A stretch of DNA of 11,528 bases. Origin: JBKHDT01 sp049974825 (GTDB taxonomy: Bacteria > Pseudomonadota > Gammaproteobacteria > Halothiobacillales > Halothiobacillaceae). The stretch lies in NCBI GenBank assembly GCA_049974825.1, contig JBNGDJ010000082.1, positions 1 to 11,528 on the forward strand, given 5' to 3'. The position numbers and the translations under genes are program-made. Positions 1 through 6,140 of this stretch are shown one piece after another; position 1 is the stretch's first letter, and every line of letters starts with the position of its first letter. The notes beneath the pieces were generated by a model. That model was not told where the DNA came from and made no database searches. It worked only from the letters and a program-made list of their open reading frames with translations.

Positions 1-79
1 GATTTGTGGGCTTGCGCCATTGTGCGGCAGGGCATCCGTGCCCTGCACGGGAAGGCCTGCATTTGTGCAGAGATTCCCT
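1..79 (+). repeat. Interspersed hairpin repeat, copy R1 (left part missing or outside window)
   Basis: The right-hand part of the repeat family also present at 560-756, 5790-5994, 9453-9562 and 11479-11528. It shares the GCTTGCGCCATTGTGCGGCA block, then a GGGCA-type hairpin (CAGGGCA, 4-base loop, TGCCCTG), then the terminal hairpin: outer arms GGGAA and TTCCC, inner arms CTGCA and TGCAG around TTTG. The copy ends at TTCCC, 9 bases before the fis terminator. Compared with R2 it joins a GGGCTTGCGCC motif directly to the ATTGTGCGG block, so the central GC-rich hairpin is absent. Sequence left of base 1 is not visible. Confidence 0.8.
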
Positions 80-87
80 AAAAGCGC

Positions 88-127
88 AAAAAGGCCCCTC
101 AGGCACTTGGCTGCGGGGCCTTTTTTT
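88..127 (-). terminator. Intrinsic terminator downstream of fis, bidirectional in form
   Basis: GGCCCC (93-98) pairs with GGGGCC (115-120). The stem is extended by an A run on the left and a seven-T run on the right, giving about 11 pairs around a 16-base loop. Read leftward it lies 44 bases past the fis stop codon and ends in a U run from the A tract at 88-92; read rightward it has a U run of seven. It can therefore stop transcripts from both sides, including any entering from R1. Confidence 0.85.
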
Positions 128-170
128 GCGTCCGGTTGACCCGGTTTTGCGTCGAGCCTGTCTGTTGGGC

Positions 171-482
171 TCAGTTGTATCTGACGGCGTGTACGCGAAG
201 CTTCTTGCGCAAGGTGGCCCTGTTGATGCCAAGGCACTGGGCAGCGCGGGACTGGTTGCCATCGCAGTGTTGCATCACCGTTTCGAGCAGGGGGCGTTCG
301 ACTTCCTGCATGACAAGTGCATAGAGATCGCAGGGATCATCCCCCTCAAGGCGCTCCATGTATCCCCTGATGGCTTGCTGTACGAGGTGGCTGAGGCTCA
401 TCTCGGAGAAAAGCGCATCGCTGACCTGCAATGATTCGTCGATACCGGGTGCTCGCGTCATTGGCTGGATGTTTTTGTTCAT
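171..482 (-). CDS. fis: DNA-binding protein Fis
   Basis: Fis is a small homodimeric nucleoid-associated protein that bends DNA and acts on rRNA promoters, recombination sites and global transcription. The 103-residue product is close to the E. coli length of 98. The conserved core is clear: a dimerisation helix region (LYALVMQEVERPLLETVM, about residues 53-70) followed by the C-terminal helix-turn-helix containing GNQSRAAQCLGINRATLRKK (about 74-93). The N-terminal arm, thought in E. coli to contact the Hin/Gin recombinases, is diverged and a few residues longer, as is usual outside enterics. The start is ATG at 482; no good ribosome binding site precedes it. It is the last gene of the leftward string and is followed by a strong terminator. 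A 280-base gap containing repeat R2 separates it from dusB, so it may have its own promoter; I could not identify one with confidence. Confidence 0.95.
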   Translation of the reverse strand: MNKNIQPMTRAPGIDESLQVSDALFSEMSLSHLVQQAIRGYMERLEGDDPCDLYALVMQEVERPLLETVMQHCDGNQSRAAQCLGINRATLRKKLRVHAVRYN

Positions 483-559
483 GGTGTTGATCAGGGCGGC
501 GCCGGAACGAAGCGGTGTATCTCAACCCCGGGCATTGTTGTGACTCGGCCTGCCCGCTT

Positions 560-756
560 GGGAAACTCTGCGCAAAGCCATCCTTGGCTTCGTGGGCTGG
601 CGCCAGCTCAACGCGTCAGCAGGCTTTGCCCGCGTTCAGCAACGCCCGGGCCGAAACATGCTCGGCCCGGGCTCCGCGATTCAATGGCTTGCGCCATTGT
701 GCGGCAGGGCATCCATGCCCCAACCGGGAATCTGAAGCATTCGTGCATAGATTCCC
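560..756 (+). repeat. Interspersed hairpin repeat, full-length copy R2 between dusB and fis
   Basis: About 197 bases with imperfect inverted-repeat ends: GGGAAACTCTGCGCAAAG at 560-577, and at the right end the reverse complement of GGGAATCTATGCACGAATG. Internal hairpins in order: AAGCCA/TGGCTT near 575-590; the palindrome CTGGCGCCAG near 597; AACGCG/CGCGTT near 611-636; a perfect 11-pair stem 644-654 with 662-672 and a 7-base loop; CAATGGC 682-688 with GCCATTG 693-699; GGGCAT 707-712 with ATGCCC 715-720; GGGAATCT 726-733 with AGATTCCC 749-756. It ends 6 bases from the dusB stop codon and fills most of the dusB-fis gap. TT lies directly outside both ends, as in R3. The remaining 77 bases (483-559) before fis show no further clear feature. 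Confidence 0.85.
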
Positions 757-762
757 TTGGCG

Positions 763-1734
763 TCAGTCGGTGTCGATCGTGCCAACCCAGTCGAGCTGGG
801 CAGTGGGTGATTCGAGAGTCTGAAAATGCCGCAGCCATTCGGACCCCAGACCCAGCTTCGAAGCATACCACCGGGCATGCTTGCGTGCCATGCACAGCCC
901 GGTTCTGGCACCGTAATGGTCGTGAATATCTTCCACATGGTGACGAAAAATCGCGATCTGCTCGCTTCGGTTGGGCAGCTCGGGGGCGGGCAGATCGAAG
1001 AGTGACTGTCGAATGTGCGCGAACAGCCAGGGCTGCCCGAAGGCTGCGCGCCCGATCATGATGCCGGCGGCCCCGGTCTGTGCCAGAACCTGTCGGGCCT
1101 TCTCGGCGCTCTCGATGTCCCCGTTGGCCAGCACCGGCAGGCGCACGGCCTGCACGACCTGCGCAATTGTCTCGAACTCGGCTTCTCCCTCGTAGCGGTC
1201 TGCCCGCGTGCGGCCGTGGATGGAGAGCATTGCCACGCCACAGTCTTCAGCGATCCGGGCGATTTCGACGGCATTTTTCTGCTGAGGGGCGATTCCGGTG
1301 CGCATTTTCAGGGTCACCGGGGCAGGAACTGCCGAGACCACGGCCCGGAGCAGCAATCGCACCGTCTCCGGCTCGGCAAGCAGGGCCGAACCGGCCGCAC
1401 GCCGGCAGACCTTCTTGGCCGGACAGCCGAAGTTCAGGTCAATGATCTGTGCCCCGTCATCCACGGCATGGCGGGCCGCATCGGCCAGCTGGGCGGGGTC
1501 ATTGCCGAGCAACTGGACCGCGCGCGGCTCCGGCTCGTCCCTGGTCAGGCGGCGCTGGAGGCTCTTGCGGCTGTTGCGCATCTGCGGCTGGCTGCCCAGC
1601 ATCTCGGAAACGACCAGACCGGCGCCGAATCGCCGGCAAAGTCTACGGAAGGGTGCATCACTCACGCCGGCCATTGGCGCCAGCGCCAGCGGTGGGTCGA
1701 TGATGAGCCCTCCCGGCAGATGGAGGGCGCTCAC
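763..1734 (-). CDS. dusB: tRNA-dihydrouridine synthase B
   Basis: FMN-dependent, NADPH-using cytoplasmic enzyme that reduces specific uridines in the tRNA D-loop (U17 in E. coli DusB). The 323-residue product has the family features in order: LAPMAGVSDAPFRRLCRRFG at about 18-37 (FMN-binding start of the TIM barrel), VSEM at 42-45, VQLLGNDP at 73-80, the catalytic-cysteine motif NFGCPAKKV with Cys104, LKMRTG in the mid barrel, SIHGRTRADRYEGEA, ANGDI and the phosphate-binding IMIGRAAFGQPW. The DusB assignment rests on overall likeness and on fis downstream, the usual neighbour. The start is GTG at 1734, overlapping the dctM stop as GTGA, with a GGGGGTG Shine-Dalgarno-like run 8 bases upstream, so translation is probably coupled to dctM. 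In E. coli dusB lies directly before fis; here repeat R2 intervenes. Confidence 0.95.
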   Translation of the reverse strand: MSALHLPGGLIIDPPLALAPMAGVSDAPFRRLCRRFGAGLVVSEMLGSQPQMRNSRKSLQRRLTRDEPEPRAVQLLGNDPAQLADAARHAVDDGAQIIDLNFGCPAKKVCRRAAGSALLAEPETVRLLLRAVVSAVPAPVTLKMRTGIAPQQKNAVEIARIAEDCGVAMLSIHGRTRADRYEGEAEFETIAQVVQAVRLPVLANGDIESAEKARQVLAQTGAAGIMIGRAAFGQPWLFAHIRQSLFDLPAPELPNRSEQIAIFRHHVEDIHDHYGARTGLCMARKHARWYASKLGLGSEWLRHFQTLESPTAQLDWVGTIDTD

Positions 1735-3107
1735 CGGTACAGCACCCCCGGCAGCCAGGTGGCCAGACCCGTGAAGGTGGCCACGGCGAGAAGCACCACG
1801 CCCTGGATGACGATGAACGGAATCACGCCTTGATACAGCGCCGTGGTGGGGATCTCGGGGGGCGTGACGCCACGCAGGTAGAAGAGGGTGAAACCAAATG
1901 GCGGCGTCAGGAACGAGGTCTGCAGATTGATGGCGATCATGATGCCCAGCCAGATCGGATCCACGCCCATCATCAGCAGGATGGGCGCGACAATCGGCAC
2001 TACCACGAAGGTGATCTCGATGAAATCGAGAATGAACCCGAGCAGGAAGATAATGGCCATGACGATCAGCAGCGCGGTCATGGTGCCGCCGGGCAGGCTG
2101 CTGAGCGCTTCGTGGACCACGTCGTCGCCACCATAGGCGCGAAACAGCAGCGAGAAGACCGACGCGCCGATGAAGATCAGGAACACCATCGAGGTCATGC
2201 GCACGGTCGTGGTTCCGGCGTCGCGCAGCACGGCAAGCGACAATCGCTTCTTGGCGGCGGCAATCAGGGCTGCGCCCACGGCACCCACGGCGGCCGCTTC
2301 CGTTGGGGTCGCGATGCCTCCCATGATCGAGCCGAGTACGGCCACGATCAGCCCGACCGGGGGCAGCAGGGAGGCAATGACCCGGGCCGTGTCCGGGCGA
2401 TTGGCCAGCTCATCCTCGGACAGGGCCGGCATACGGGCGGGATGCCGCCAGGCCGCATACAGCAGGTACAGCAGATACAGGCTCACGAGCAGCAGGCCGG
2501 GGATCAGCGCGCCCATGAACAGGTCACTGACCGATACCGTGTCCGGCGCAAAAATGCCCTGCGCCAGCTGGGCCTGAGCATAGGCCGAGGATATCTGGTC
2601 GCCCAGAAGGACCAGAATGATGGAGGGTGGAATGATCTGCCCCAGCGTCCCCGAGGCGCAGATCGTCCCACAGGCAATGCGCGGGTCGTAACCGCGGCGG
2701 AGCATGACCGGCAAGGCAATCAACCCGAGTGTGACGACGGTGGCCCCGACGATGCCCGTCGACGCGGCCAGGATCGCGCCCACCAGCAGGACGGAAATCC
2801 CGAGTCCGCCGGGCCGGTACCCGAACAGGGCGGTCATGTTTTCAAGCAGGTCGTCGGCAACCTTGGCTCGTTCCAGCAGCACCCCCATCAGGATGAACAG
2901 AGGCACGGCCACCAGAGTCGGGTTGCTCATGATCCCGAAGATTCGGTTCGGGATGGCGCTGAGCAGTTGCGCATCAATGAGGCCCAGTGCCAGGCCAAGA
3001 CCGGCGAACAGGACCGAGACCCCCGCCAGGGTCAACGCGACCGGGTAGCCGGCCAGCAGCGCGGCAAAGACTGCCAGAACCAGCAGAAAGGCGAGCACCT
3101 CGTTCAC
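1731..3107 (-). CDS. dctM: TRAP transporter large permease subunit (DctM/FcbT3-like)
   Basis: Large membrane subunit of a tripartite ATP-independent periplasmic transporter, which uses a cation gradient to import a solute (often an organic acid) delivered by a periplasmic binding protein. The 458-residue product is almost entirely hydrophobic with about 12 or more membrane segments. Signature stretches are PLFILMGVLLERAKVADDLL, LAASTGIVGATVVTLGLIAL and ASGTLGQIIPPSIILVLLGD in the first half, and IEITFVVVPIVAPILLMMGV plus LTPPFGFTLFYLRGV in the second. The sequence type resembles the 'mannitol/chloroaromatic' (FcbT3) branch, but the substrate cannot be read from it. The start is GTG at 3107, overlapping the dctQ stop by 4 bases, preceded by a perfect GGAGG at 7 bases. 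No dctP is present in the window. Confidence 0.93.
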   Translation of the reverse strand: MNEVLAFLLVLAVFAALLAGYPVALTLAGVSVLFAGLGLALGLIDAQLLSAIPNRIFGIMSNPTLVAVPLFILMGVLLERAKVADDLLENMTALFGYRPGGLGISVLLVGAILAASTGIVGATVVTLGLIALPVMLRRGYDPRIACGTICASGTLGQIIPPSIILVLLGDQISSAYAQAQLAQGIFAPDTVSVSDLFMGALIPGLLLVSLYLLYLLYAAWRHPARMPALSEDELANRPDTARVIASLLPPVGLIVAVLGSIMGGIATPTEAAAVGAVGAALIAAAKKRLSLAVLRDAGTTTVRMTSMVFLIFIGASVFSLLFRAYGGDDVVHEALSSLPGGTMTALLIVMAIIFLLGFILDFIEITFVVVPIVAPILLMMGVDPIWLGIMIAINLQTSFLTPPFGFTLFYLRGVTPPEIPTTALYQGVIPFIVIQGVVLLAVATFTGLATWLPGVLYR

Positions 3108-3649
3108 GGGCCTTCCTCCGCACCGTGTGTCGGACGGCCGGGGTCCGTCGTTTCAGGGTGACGCAGGCTGCGCCAGGCGCGCAGCAGTTCGGCCAGTCCC
3201 TGAAGCATCAGCAGGATCGGCATGACGATCAGCAGGGTCTTGAGCAGATAGAGGTAGGGAATGCCCCCGGGATCGCGGGAGCCTTCGCGAATGGCCCAGG
3301 CGGATTCGACATAGGGCAGGTTCATTAACAGCAGGAAAATGGCCACCGGCCAAAGCAGCAGGACGGTCCCGATGATCTCGATCCATGCCCGGGTCCTTGG
3401 GCTTCGGTTGCGCTGGATCACGTCGACCCGCACGTGTCCGCCGTGGCGCAGGGTGTAGGCAATGCCCAGCATGAACACCATGCCATGCATATACAGCACG
3501 GACTCCGACAGCCAGGGAAAGCTCTCTGAAAAGGCGTAGCGCAGCAAGACCACGGCGAGCATGGCCAGCGCCATGACAAGGACCAGCATACCGGTTGCCC
3601 GGCCGATCCATTCGTTGATCCCGTCAATCAGCGTGATCGTGCGATCCAT
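3104..3649 (-). CDS. dctQ: TRAP transporter small permease subunit (DctQ/FcbT2-like)
   Basis: Small membrane subunit that pairs with DctM and helps dock the binding protein. From the chosen ATG at 3649 it is 181 residues with four hydrophobic segments: MLVLVMALAMLAVVLLRYAF, YMHGMVFMLGIAYTLRHGGH (ending in the conserved HVRVDVI), IEIIGTVLLLWPVAIFLLLM, and YLYLLKTLLIVMPILLMLQG. The tryptophan-flanked WLSESVLYMHG and the VRVDVI motif are typical of DctQ. I chose 3649 because MDRTITLIDGINEWIGR matches the short amphipathic start usual for the family. An in-frame ATG at 3688 would add 13 residues (MPQRLPALGNGNR) and has an AAGGG 5 bases upstream, so it remains possible. The C-terminal tail is charged. 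It overlaps dctM by 4 bases and follows thrB closely. Confidence 0.88.
   Translation of the reverse strand: MDRTITLIDGINEWIGRATGMLVLVMALAMLAVVLLRYAFSESFPWLSESVLYMHGMVFMLGIAYTLRHGGHVRVDVIQRNRSPRTRAWIEIIGTVLLLWPVAIFLLLMNLPYVESAWAIREGSRDPGGIPYLYLLKTLLIVMPILLMLQGLAELLRAWRSLRHPETTDPGRPTHGAEEGP
3115..3119 (-). promoter_or_regulatory. Ribosome binding site of dctM
   Basis: GGAGG on the minus strand, 7 bases before the GTG at 3107. It lies inside the 3' end of dctQ and supports GTG as the dctM start. Confidence 0.7.
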
Positions 3650-3724
3650 CCTGTTTCCATTTCCTAGCGCAGGCAAACGTTGAGGCATCAGGGCCCTTGA
3701 AATTGACTTATGACGCCCCCGGGA

Positions 3725-4687
3725 TCAGGCCGCCGCGGGCAGGGTGGGCAGCGTCCCCGCTGACTCGGCTTGCCGCCGGGCAGCCAGGACCCGGCGAAAT
3801 TCGTCCGGGTCCTTGATGAAGGTCATCTCGCCGTCGCGCGGGTCCAGCTTGTCCTTCAGGCGTGACAGCCAGAAACGCAGAGCCGCGCCACGCAGCATCG
3901 CCGGCCAGGACTCGGACTCGGCTGCGGTCAGTGGCCGGATTTTGGCATAGGCCGCGAGCAGGGCTTCGGTGCGCCGCGTCTCCAGGCTGCCATCGGGCCG
4001 GGAGCACCAGTCGTTGACTGTCACGGCCAAGTCGTAGGCCCAGGCATCGTTGCAGGCGTAGTACAAATCAATGATGCCGGTGAGTTCATCGCCGTCGAAC
4101 AGGGCATTGTCCCGAAACAGATCGGCGTGGATCACGCCCCGGGGCAAGTCGTCGGCCCGGTGGCCGCGCTGGTAGGCCAGCTCGGACTCCAGCAACTCCC
4201 GGTCCGCCTCGTCCAGCCGCGGCATCAGTTGGCCTGCGGTCTTGAACCACCAAGCCGGGCCGCGATCCGGGGCGCGGTGACTGGGATAGTCGGCCCCCGC
4301 CAGGTGCAGGTGGGCCAGGGCGGCACCCACAGCCGCGCAATGCGCCGGTTCGGGATCGTCCACCGAGCGGCCCGACAGCCTCTGGACCAGTGCCGCAGGC
4401 TTTTCATTGAGTACGCGCAGGTAGTTGCCTTCCCGGTCGGCCAGTGGATGCGCGGTGGGTACGCCCTTTTCCGCCAGGTGCGCCATCAGTCCAAGAAAAT
4501 AACGCAGTTCCTCGGGTTCGTGATGCTCAAACAGGGTGAGCACCATGCGCCGGTCTCCGGTGTCGACAAAGAAGTTGGTGTTTTCGATGCCCGCGGCAAT
4601 CCCTTCGAAACCCTTCAGGGGGCCGGTCGAATAGTGGCTCAGAAAGTCGGTGAGTTCCCGTTCGCTCACGGGCGTGAATACGGACAT
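3725..4687 (-). CDS. thrB: Homoserine kinase, type II (aminoglycoside-phosphotransferase fold)
   Basis: Phosphorylates L-homoserine with ATP to O-phosphohomoserine, the step before threonine synthase, in the cytoplasm. The 320-residue length is normal for the ThrB form with an APH-like kinase fold, which is unrelated to the GHMP-type ThrB of E. coli. Visible motifs: an N-lobe with GIAAGIENTNFFVDT (about 29-43) and RRMVLTLFEH (46-55); the catalytic loop GVIHADLFRDNALFD with His187, Asp189, Asp193 and Asn194; the metal-binding GIIDLYYA with Asp207; and LAVTVNDWC. The start is ATG at 4687, giving MSVFTPVSERELTDFLSHY, the usual family start. A 90-base upstream extension in frame would overlap the DUF2782 gene and reads as low-complexity sequence. 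It starts 7 bases after the DUF2782 stop, in the DUF2782-thrB order also known from Pseudomonas. Confidence 0.95.
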   Translation of the reverse strand: MSVFTPVSERELTDFLSHYSTGPLKGFEGIAAGIENTNFFVDTGDRRMVLTLFEHHEPEELRYFLGLMAHLAEKGVPTAHPLADREGNYLRVLNEKPAALVQRLSGRSVDDPEPAHCAAVGAALAHLHLAGADYPSHRAPDRGPAWWFKTAGQLMPRLDEADRELLESELAYQRGHRADDLPRGVIHADLFRDNALFDGDELTGIIDLYYACNDAWAYDLAVTVNDWCSRPDGSLETRRTEALLAAYAKIRPLTAAESESWPAMLRGAALRFWLSRLKDKLDPRDGEMTFIKDPDEFRRVLAARRQAESAGTLPTLPAAA

Positions 4688-4694
4688 GCGGCAA

Positions 4695-5048
4695 TTACCA
4701 GCGGAACAGCACCCATCGGGGCAGGTTGACGGGGTCGTAGGGGCCTTCGTGGCGCTGGGTGGGGTCCCCGTCACCATCGTGGTCGACGATGTGGTAAGGC
4801 GGCGCGTTGTCCGGATGCACTTCGATCATGTAGGTCTGGCCATTGCGCCGGAATTCGCGCACACGCCCCTCGTCGGTGCGACGGATAACGACCTCGGCCC
4901 CTTCCATGTCGACCAGGTCGTCGTAATGGTCTTCTTCCGGCAGCGGGGGAATCGGCGCCTGTTCCCGCGGCTCGGCAAGCACCGGTGCGGAGGCCATTGG
5001 CAGGGCCAGCAGGACCGCCGCCAGAATTTGAACGCGCAGCGTTTGCAT
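4695..5048 (-). CDS. DUF2782 family exported protein
   Basis: A 117-residue protein of unknown function. Residues 1-26 or so form a signal peptide: a short basic start (MQTLRVQ), a hydrophobic core (ILAAVLLALPMA), and a likely cleavage site after PVLA before EPREQ, so it is probably periplasmic. The mature part is acidic and proline-rich at first (PIPPLPEEDHYDD). It then contains VVIRRTDEGRVREFRRNGQT, YMIEVHPDNAPPYHIVDHDG and the C-terminal PRWVLFRW, the conserved DUF2782 pattern. The ATG at 5048 is preferred because AGGAG lies 8 bases upstream; the in-frame GTG at 5054 would be only 2 bases from it. The LOG stop codon lies just upstream, so the two are probably cotranslated, and thrB follows after 7 bases. 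No catalytic residues are evident. Its steady association with thrB and polA in gammaproteobacteria has no known explanation that I can give. Confidence 0.88.
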   Translation of the reverse strand: MQTLRVQILAAVLLALPMASAPVLAEPREQAPIPPLPEEDHYDDLVDMEGAEVVIRRTDEGRVREFRRNGQTYMIEVHPDNAPPYHIVDHDGDGDPTQRHEGPYDPVNLPRWVLFRW

Positions 5049-5050
5049 GA

Positions 5051-5761
5051 TCACAGCTCCTGGAGTTTGCGCTGCTCTTCCGCCGAGGGCGTAAGGGCGC
5101 GATTCTGGTAGAAGGCAAAGATTGCATCGACCACTGCCCGCGAATCGTCGAGCAGCGTCATGAGCTTCAAGTCGTCGGCGTTGATTGTCCCGAACGGCAC
5201 CATGGTATCGCGGAACCAGTCCAGCAGACCCTGCCAGAAGGCCGTGCCGACCAGAATGACCGGGATCCGCCGGGTTTTCGCTGTCTGGATCAGCGTCAGG
5301 ATCTCCGCCAGCTCGTCCAGGGTGCCGAAGCCCCCGGGCATGACCACGTAGGCTGAGGCATGTTTGACGAACATGACCTTGCGCGCGAAGAAGTGTTTGA
5401 AATTCAGGGATATATCCTGGTAGGCGTTGCCCGCCTGCTCGCGCGGGAGGGTGATGTTCAGCCCAATGCTGGGCGAAGATCCTTCCTTGGCTCCCTTGTT
5501 GGCCGCCTCCATGACCCCGGGGCCACCCCCGGAGACCACCGCGAAACCGCCATCCGAGAGCATGCGGGCGATCTCGACCGTCTGCTGGTAGTAGGGGTCA
5601 GGGGGCTTGAAGCGGGCCGAGCCAAAAATGCTGACCGAAGGCTCGATGCTGGCCAGGGTCTCGAAGCCTTCGACGAACTCCGCCATGATCTGGAAAATCT
5701 TCCAGGACTCGTGGCTCAGCGCTTCCTTCTCGTCGAGTCGGGGCTGGAGGTTGGGGGGCAT
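5051..5761 (-). CDS. LOG-family nucleotide 5'-monophosphate phosphoribohydrolase (TIGR00730-like)
   Basis: Members of the LOG (Lonely Guy / lysine-decarboxylase-like) family cleave the N-glycosidic bond of nucleoside monophosphates, releasing base and ribose 5-phosphate; some activate cytokinins and bacterial PpnN acts in purine homeostasis. The 236-residue Rossmann-like protein shows SIFGSARFKPPDPYYQQ (44-60), the nucleotide-binding SGGGPGVMEAANKGAKEG (77-94), FFARKVMFVKHA (124-135) with the conserved Arg/Lys pair, and the diagnostic PGGFGTLDE (142-150) with its catalytic glutamate. The extra N-terminal 40 residues (KIFQIMAEFVEGFETL) match the TIGR00730 group. The start is ATG at 5761 with GGAAG 9 bases upstream. 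It heads the leftward string and is divergent from polA. Older annotations may call it 'lysine decarboxylase', which is not supported. The exact substrate is unknown. Confidence 0.9.
   Translation of the reverse strand: MPPNLQPRLDEKEALSHESWKIFQIMAEFVEGFETLASIEPSVSIFGSARFKPPDPYYQQTVEIARMLSDGGFAVVSGGGPGVMEAANKGAKEGSSPSIGLNITLPREQAGNAYQDISLNFKHFFARKVMFVKHASAYVVMPGGFGTLDELAEILTLIQTAKTRRIPVILVGTAFWQGLLDWFRDTMVPFGTINADDLKLMTLLDDSRAVVDAIFAFYQNRALTPSAEEQRKLQEL
5057..5061 (-). promoter_or_regulatory. Ribosome binding site choosing the DUF2782 start
   Basis: AGGAG on the minus strand inside the 3' end of the LOG gene. It is 8 bases from the ATG at 5048 but 2 bases from the GTG at 5054, so it favours the ATG. 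Confidence 0.65.
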
Positions 5762-5789
5762 GGGTCGGTTCTTCCGCCTGGTATTGCTT

Positions 5790-5994
5790 GGGAAATCCTG
5801 CGCAAAGCCATCCCTGGGCTTTATGGGCTTGCGCCAGCCAAAAAAAACGCTTCAGCTGGCGGAACCCGAATTCATCAGTGCCCGGGCCGATAACTGCCCG
5901 GTTCGGGCTCGGCAATTCAATGGTTTAAGCCATTGTGAGACAGGGCACCCGAGACCGGCACGGGAAGGGCTGCATTTGTGCAGCGCTTCGCTTA
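5790..5994 (+). repeat. Interspersed hairpin repeat, full-length copy R3 upstream of polA
   Basis: About 205 bases in the gap between the divergent LOG and polA genes. Its left end GGGAAATCCTGCGCAAAGCC closely matches R2, and the right end carries the CTGCA-TTTG-TGCAG hairpin also seen in R1. Internal hairpins: AAAGCC/GGCTTT near 5803-5822; CGCCAGC 5832-5838 with GCTGGCG 5855-5861 around an A-rich loop; GCCCGGGCCG 5880-5889 pairing with 5899-5908 through two G-T pairs; CAATGG/CCATTG near 5918-5935. The middle module differs completely in sequence from that of R2 yet still forms a hairpin. The terminal GGGAA/TTCCC pairing is degraded here to GAAG/CTTC. TT flanks both ends. Confidence 0.82.
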
Positions 5995-6012
5995 GGGCGG
6001 CCCTGAAACCTG

Positions 6013-6021
6013 TGGCATATT
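6013..6021 (+). promoter_or_regulatory. Candidate extended -10 promoter element for polA
   Basis: TG, one base, then CATATT (4 of 6 to TATAAT) lies just after repeat R3. This would put transcription start near 6028 and give a leader of about 113 bases. No convincing -35 hexamer is visible, so this is tentative. Confidence 0.25.
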
Positions 6022-6058
6022 ACCTGCCTCGCATTGAAATTTCGACCGTTGGCCCGGC

Positions 6059-6087
6059 ATCCTGCCCGGCCCGCGGGCCGGCAGGAT
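6059..6087 (+). promoter_or_regulatory. Stable GC-rich hairpin in the polA leader
   Basis: ATCCTGCC (6059-6066) pairs with GGCAGGAT (6080-6087). Inside, GGCCC (6068-6072) pairs with GGGCC (6075-6079), leaving one bulged C and a 2-base turn. The stem has about 13 pairs and sits 53 bases before the polA ATG. No U run follows it, so it is not a standard terminator. A role in leader RNA stability or polA translation is inference. Confidence 0.5.
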
Positions 6088-6140
6088 TTCCTGAAGTCCC
6101 CGGCCCGGATTCCACGGTTGTCCGGAGTGACCGAAACCCC

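Noticed and set aside
1015..1833. + strand open frame opposite dusB
   Set aside because: Shadow of dusB, whose motifs are intact; no family similarity in the translated frame.
1830..3161. Long + strand open frame (443 codons) opposite dctM
   Set aside because: Its product is rich in Gln, Asp, His, Gly and Arg with no domain, as expected from the antisense of a GC-rich membrane protein gene. dctM has full family features and a good ribosome binding site.
4688..4777. 30-codon upstream extension of thrB
   Set aside because: It overlaps the DUF2782 coding end and reads as a Thr/Pro/Cys-rich stretch; the family start is at 4687.
5051..5761. Lysine decarboxylase
   Set aside because: This is an old label for the PGGxGTxxE family; the motifs are those of LOG phosphoribohydrolases and there is no PLP-binding site.
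5607..6140. 178-codon upstream extension of the polA frame
   Set aside because: It crosses repeat R3 and the start of the LOG gene and lacks similarity to Pol I; ATG at 6141 begins the standard Pol I N-terminus.
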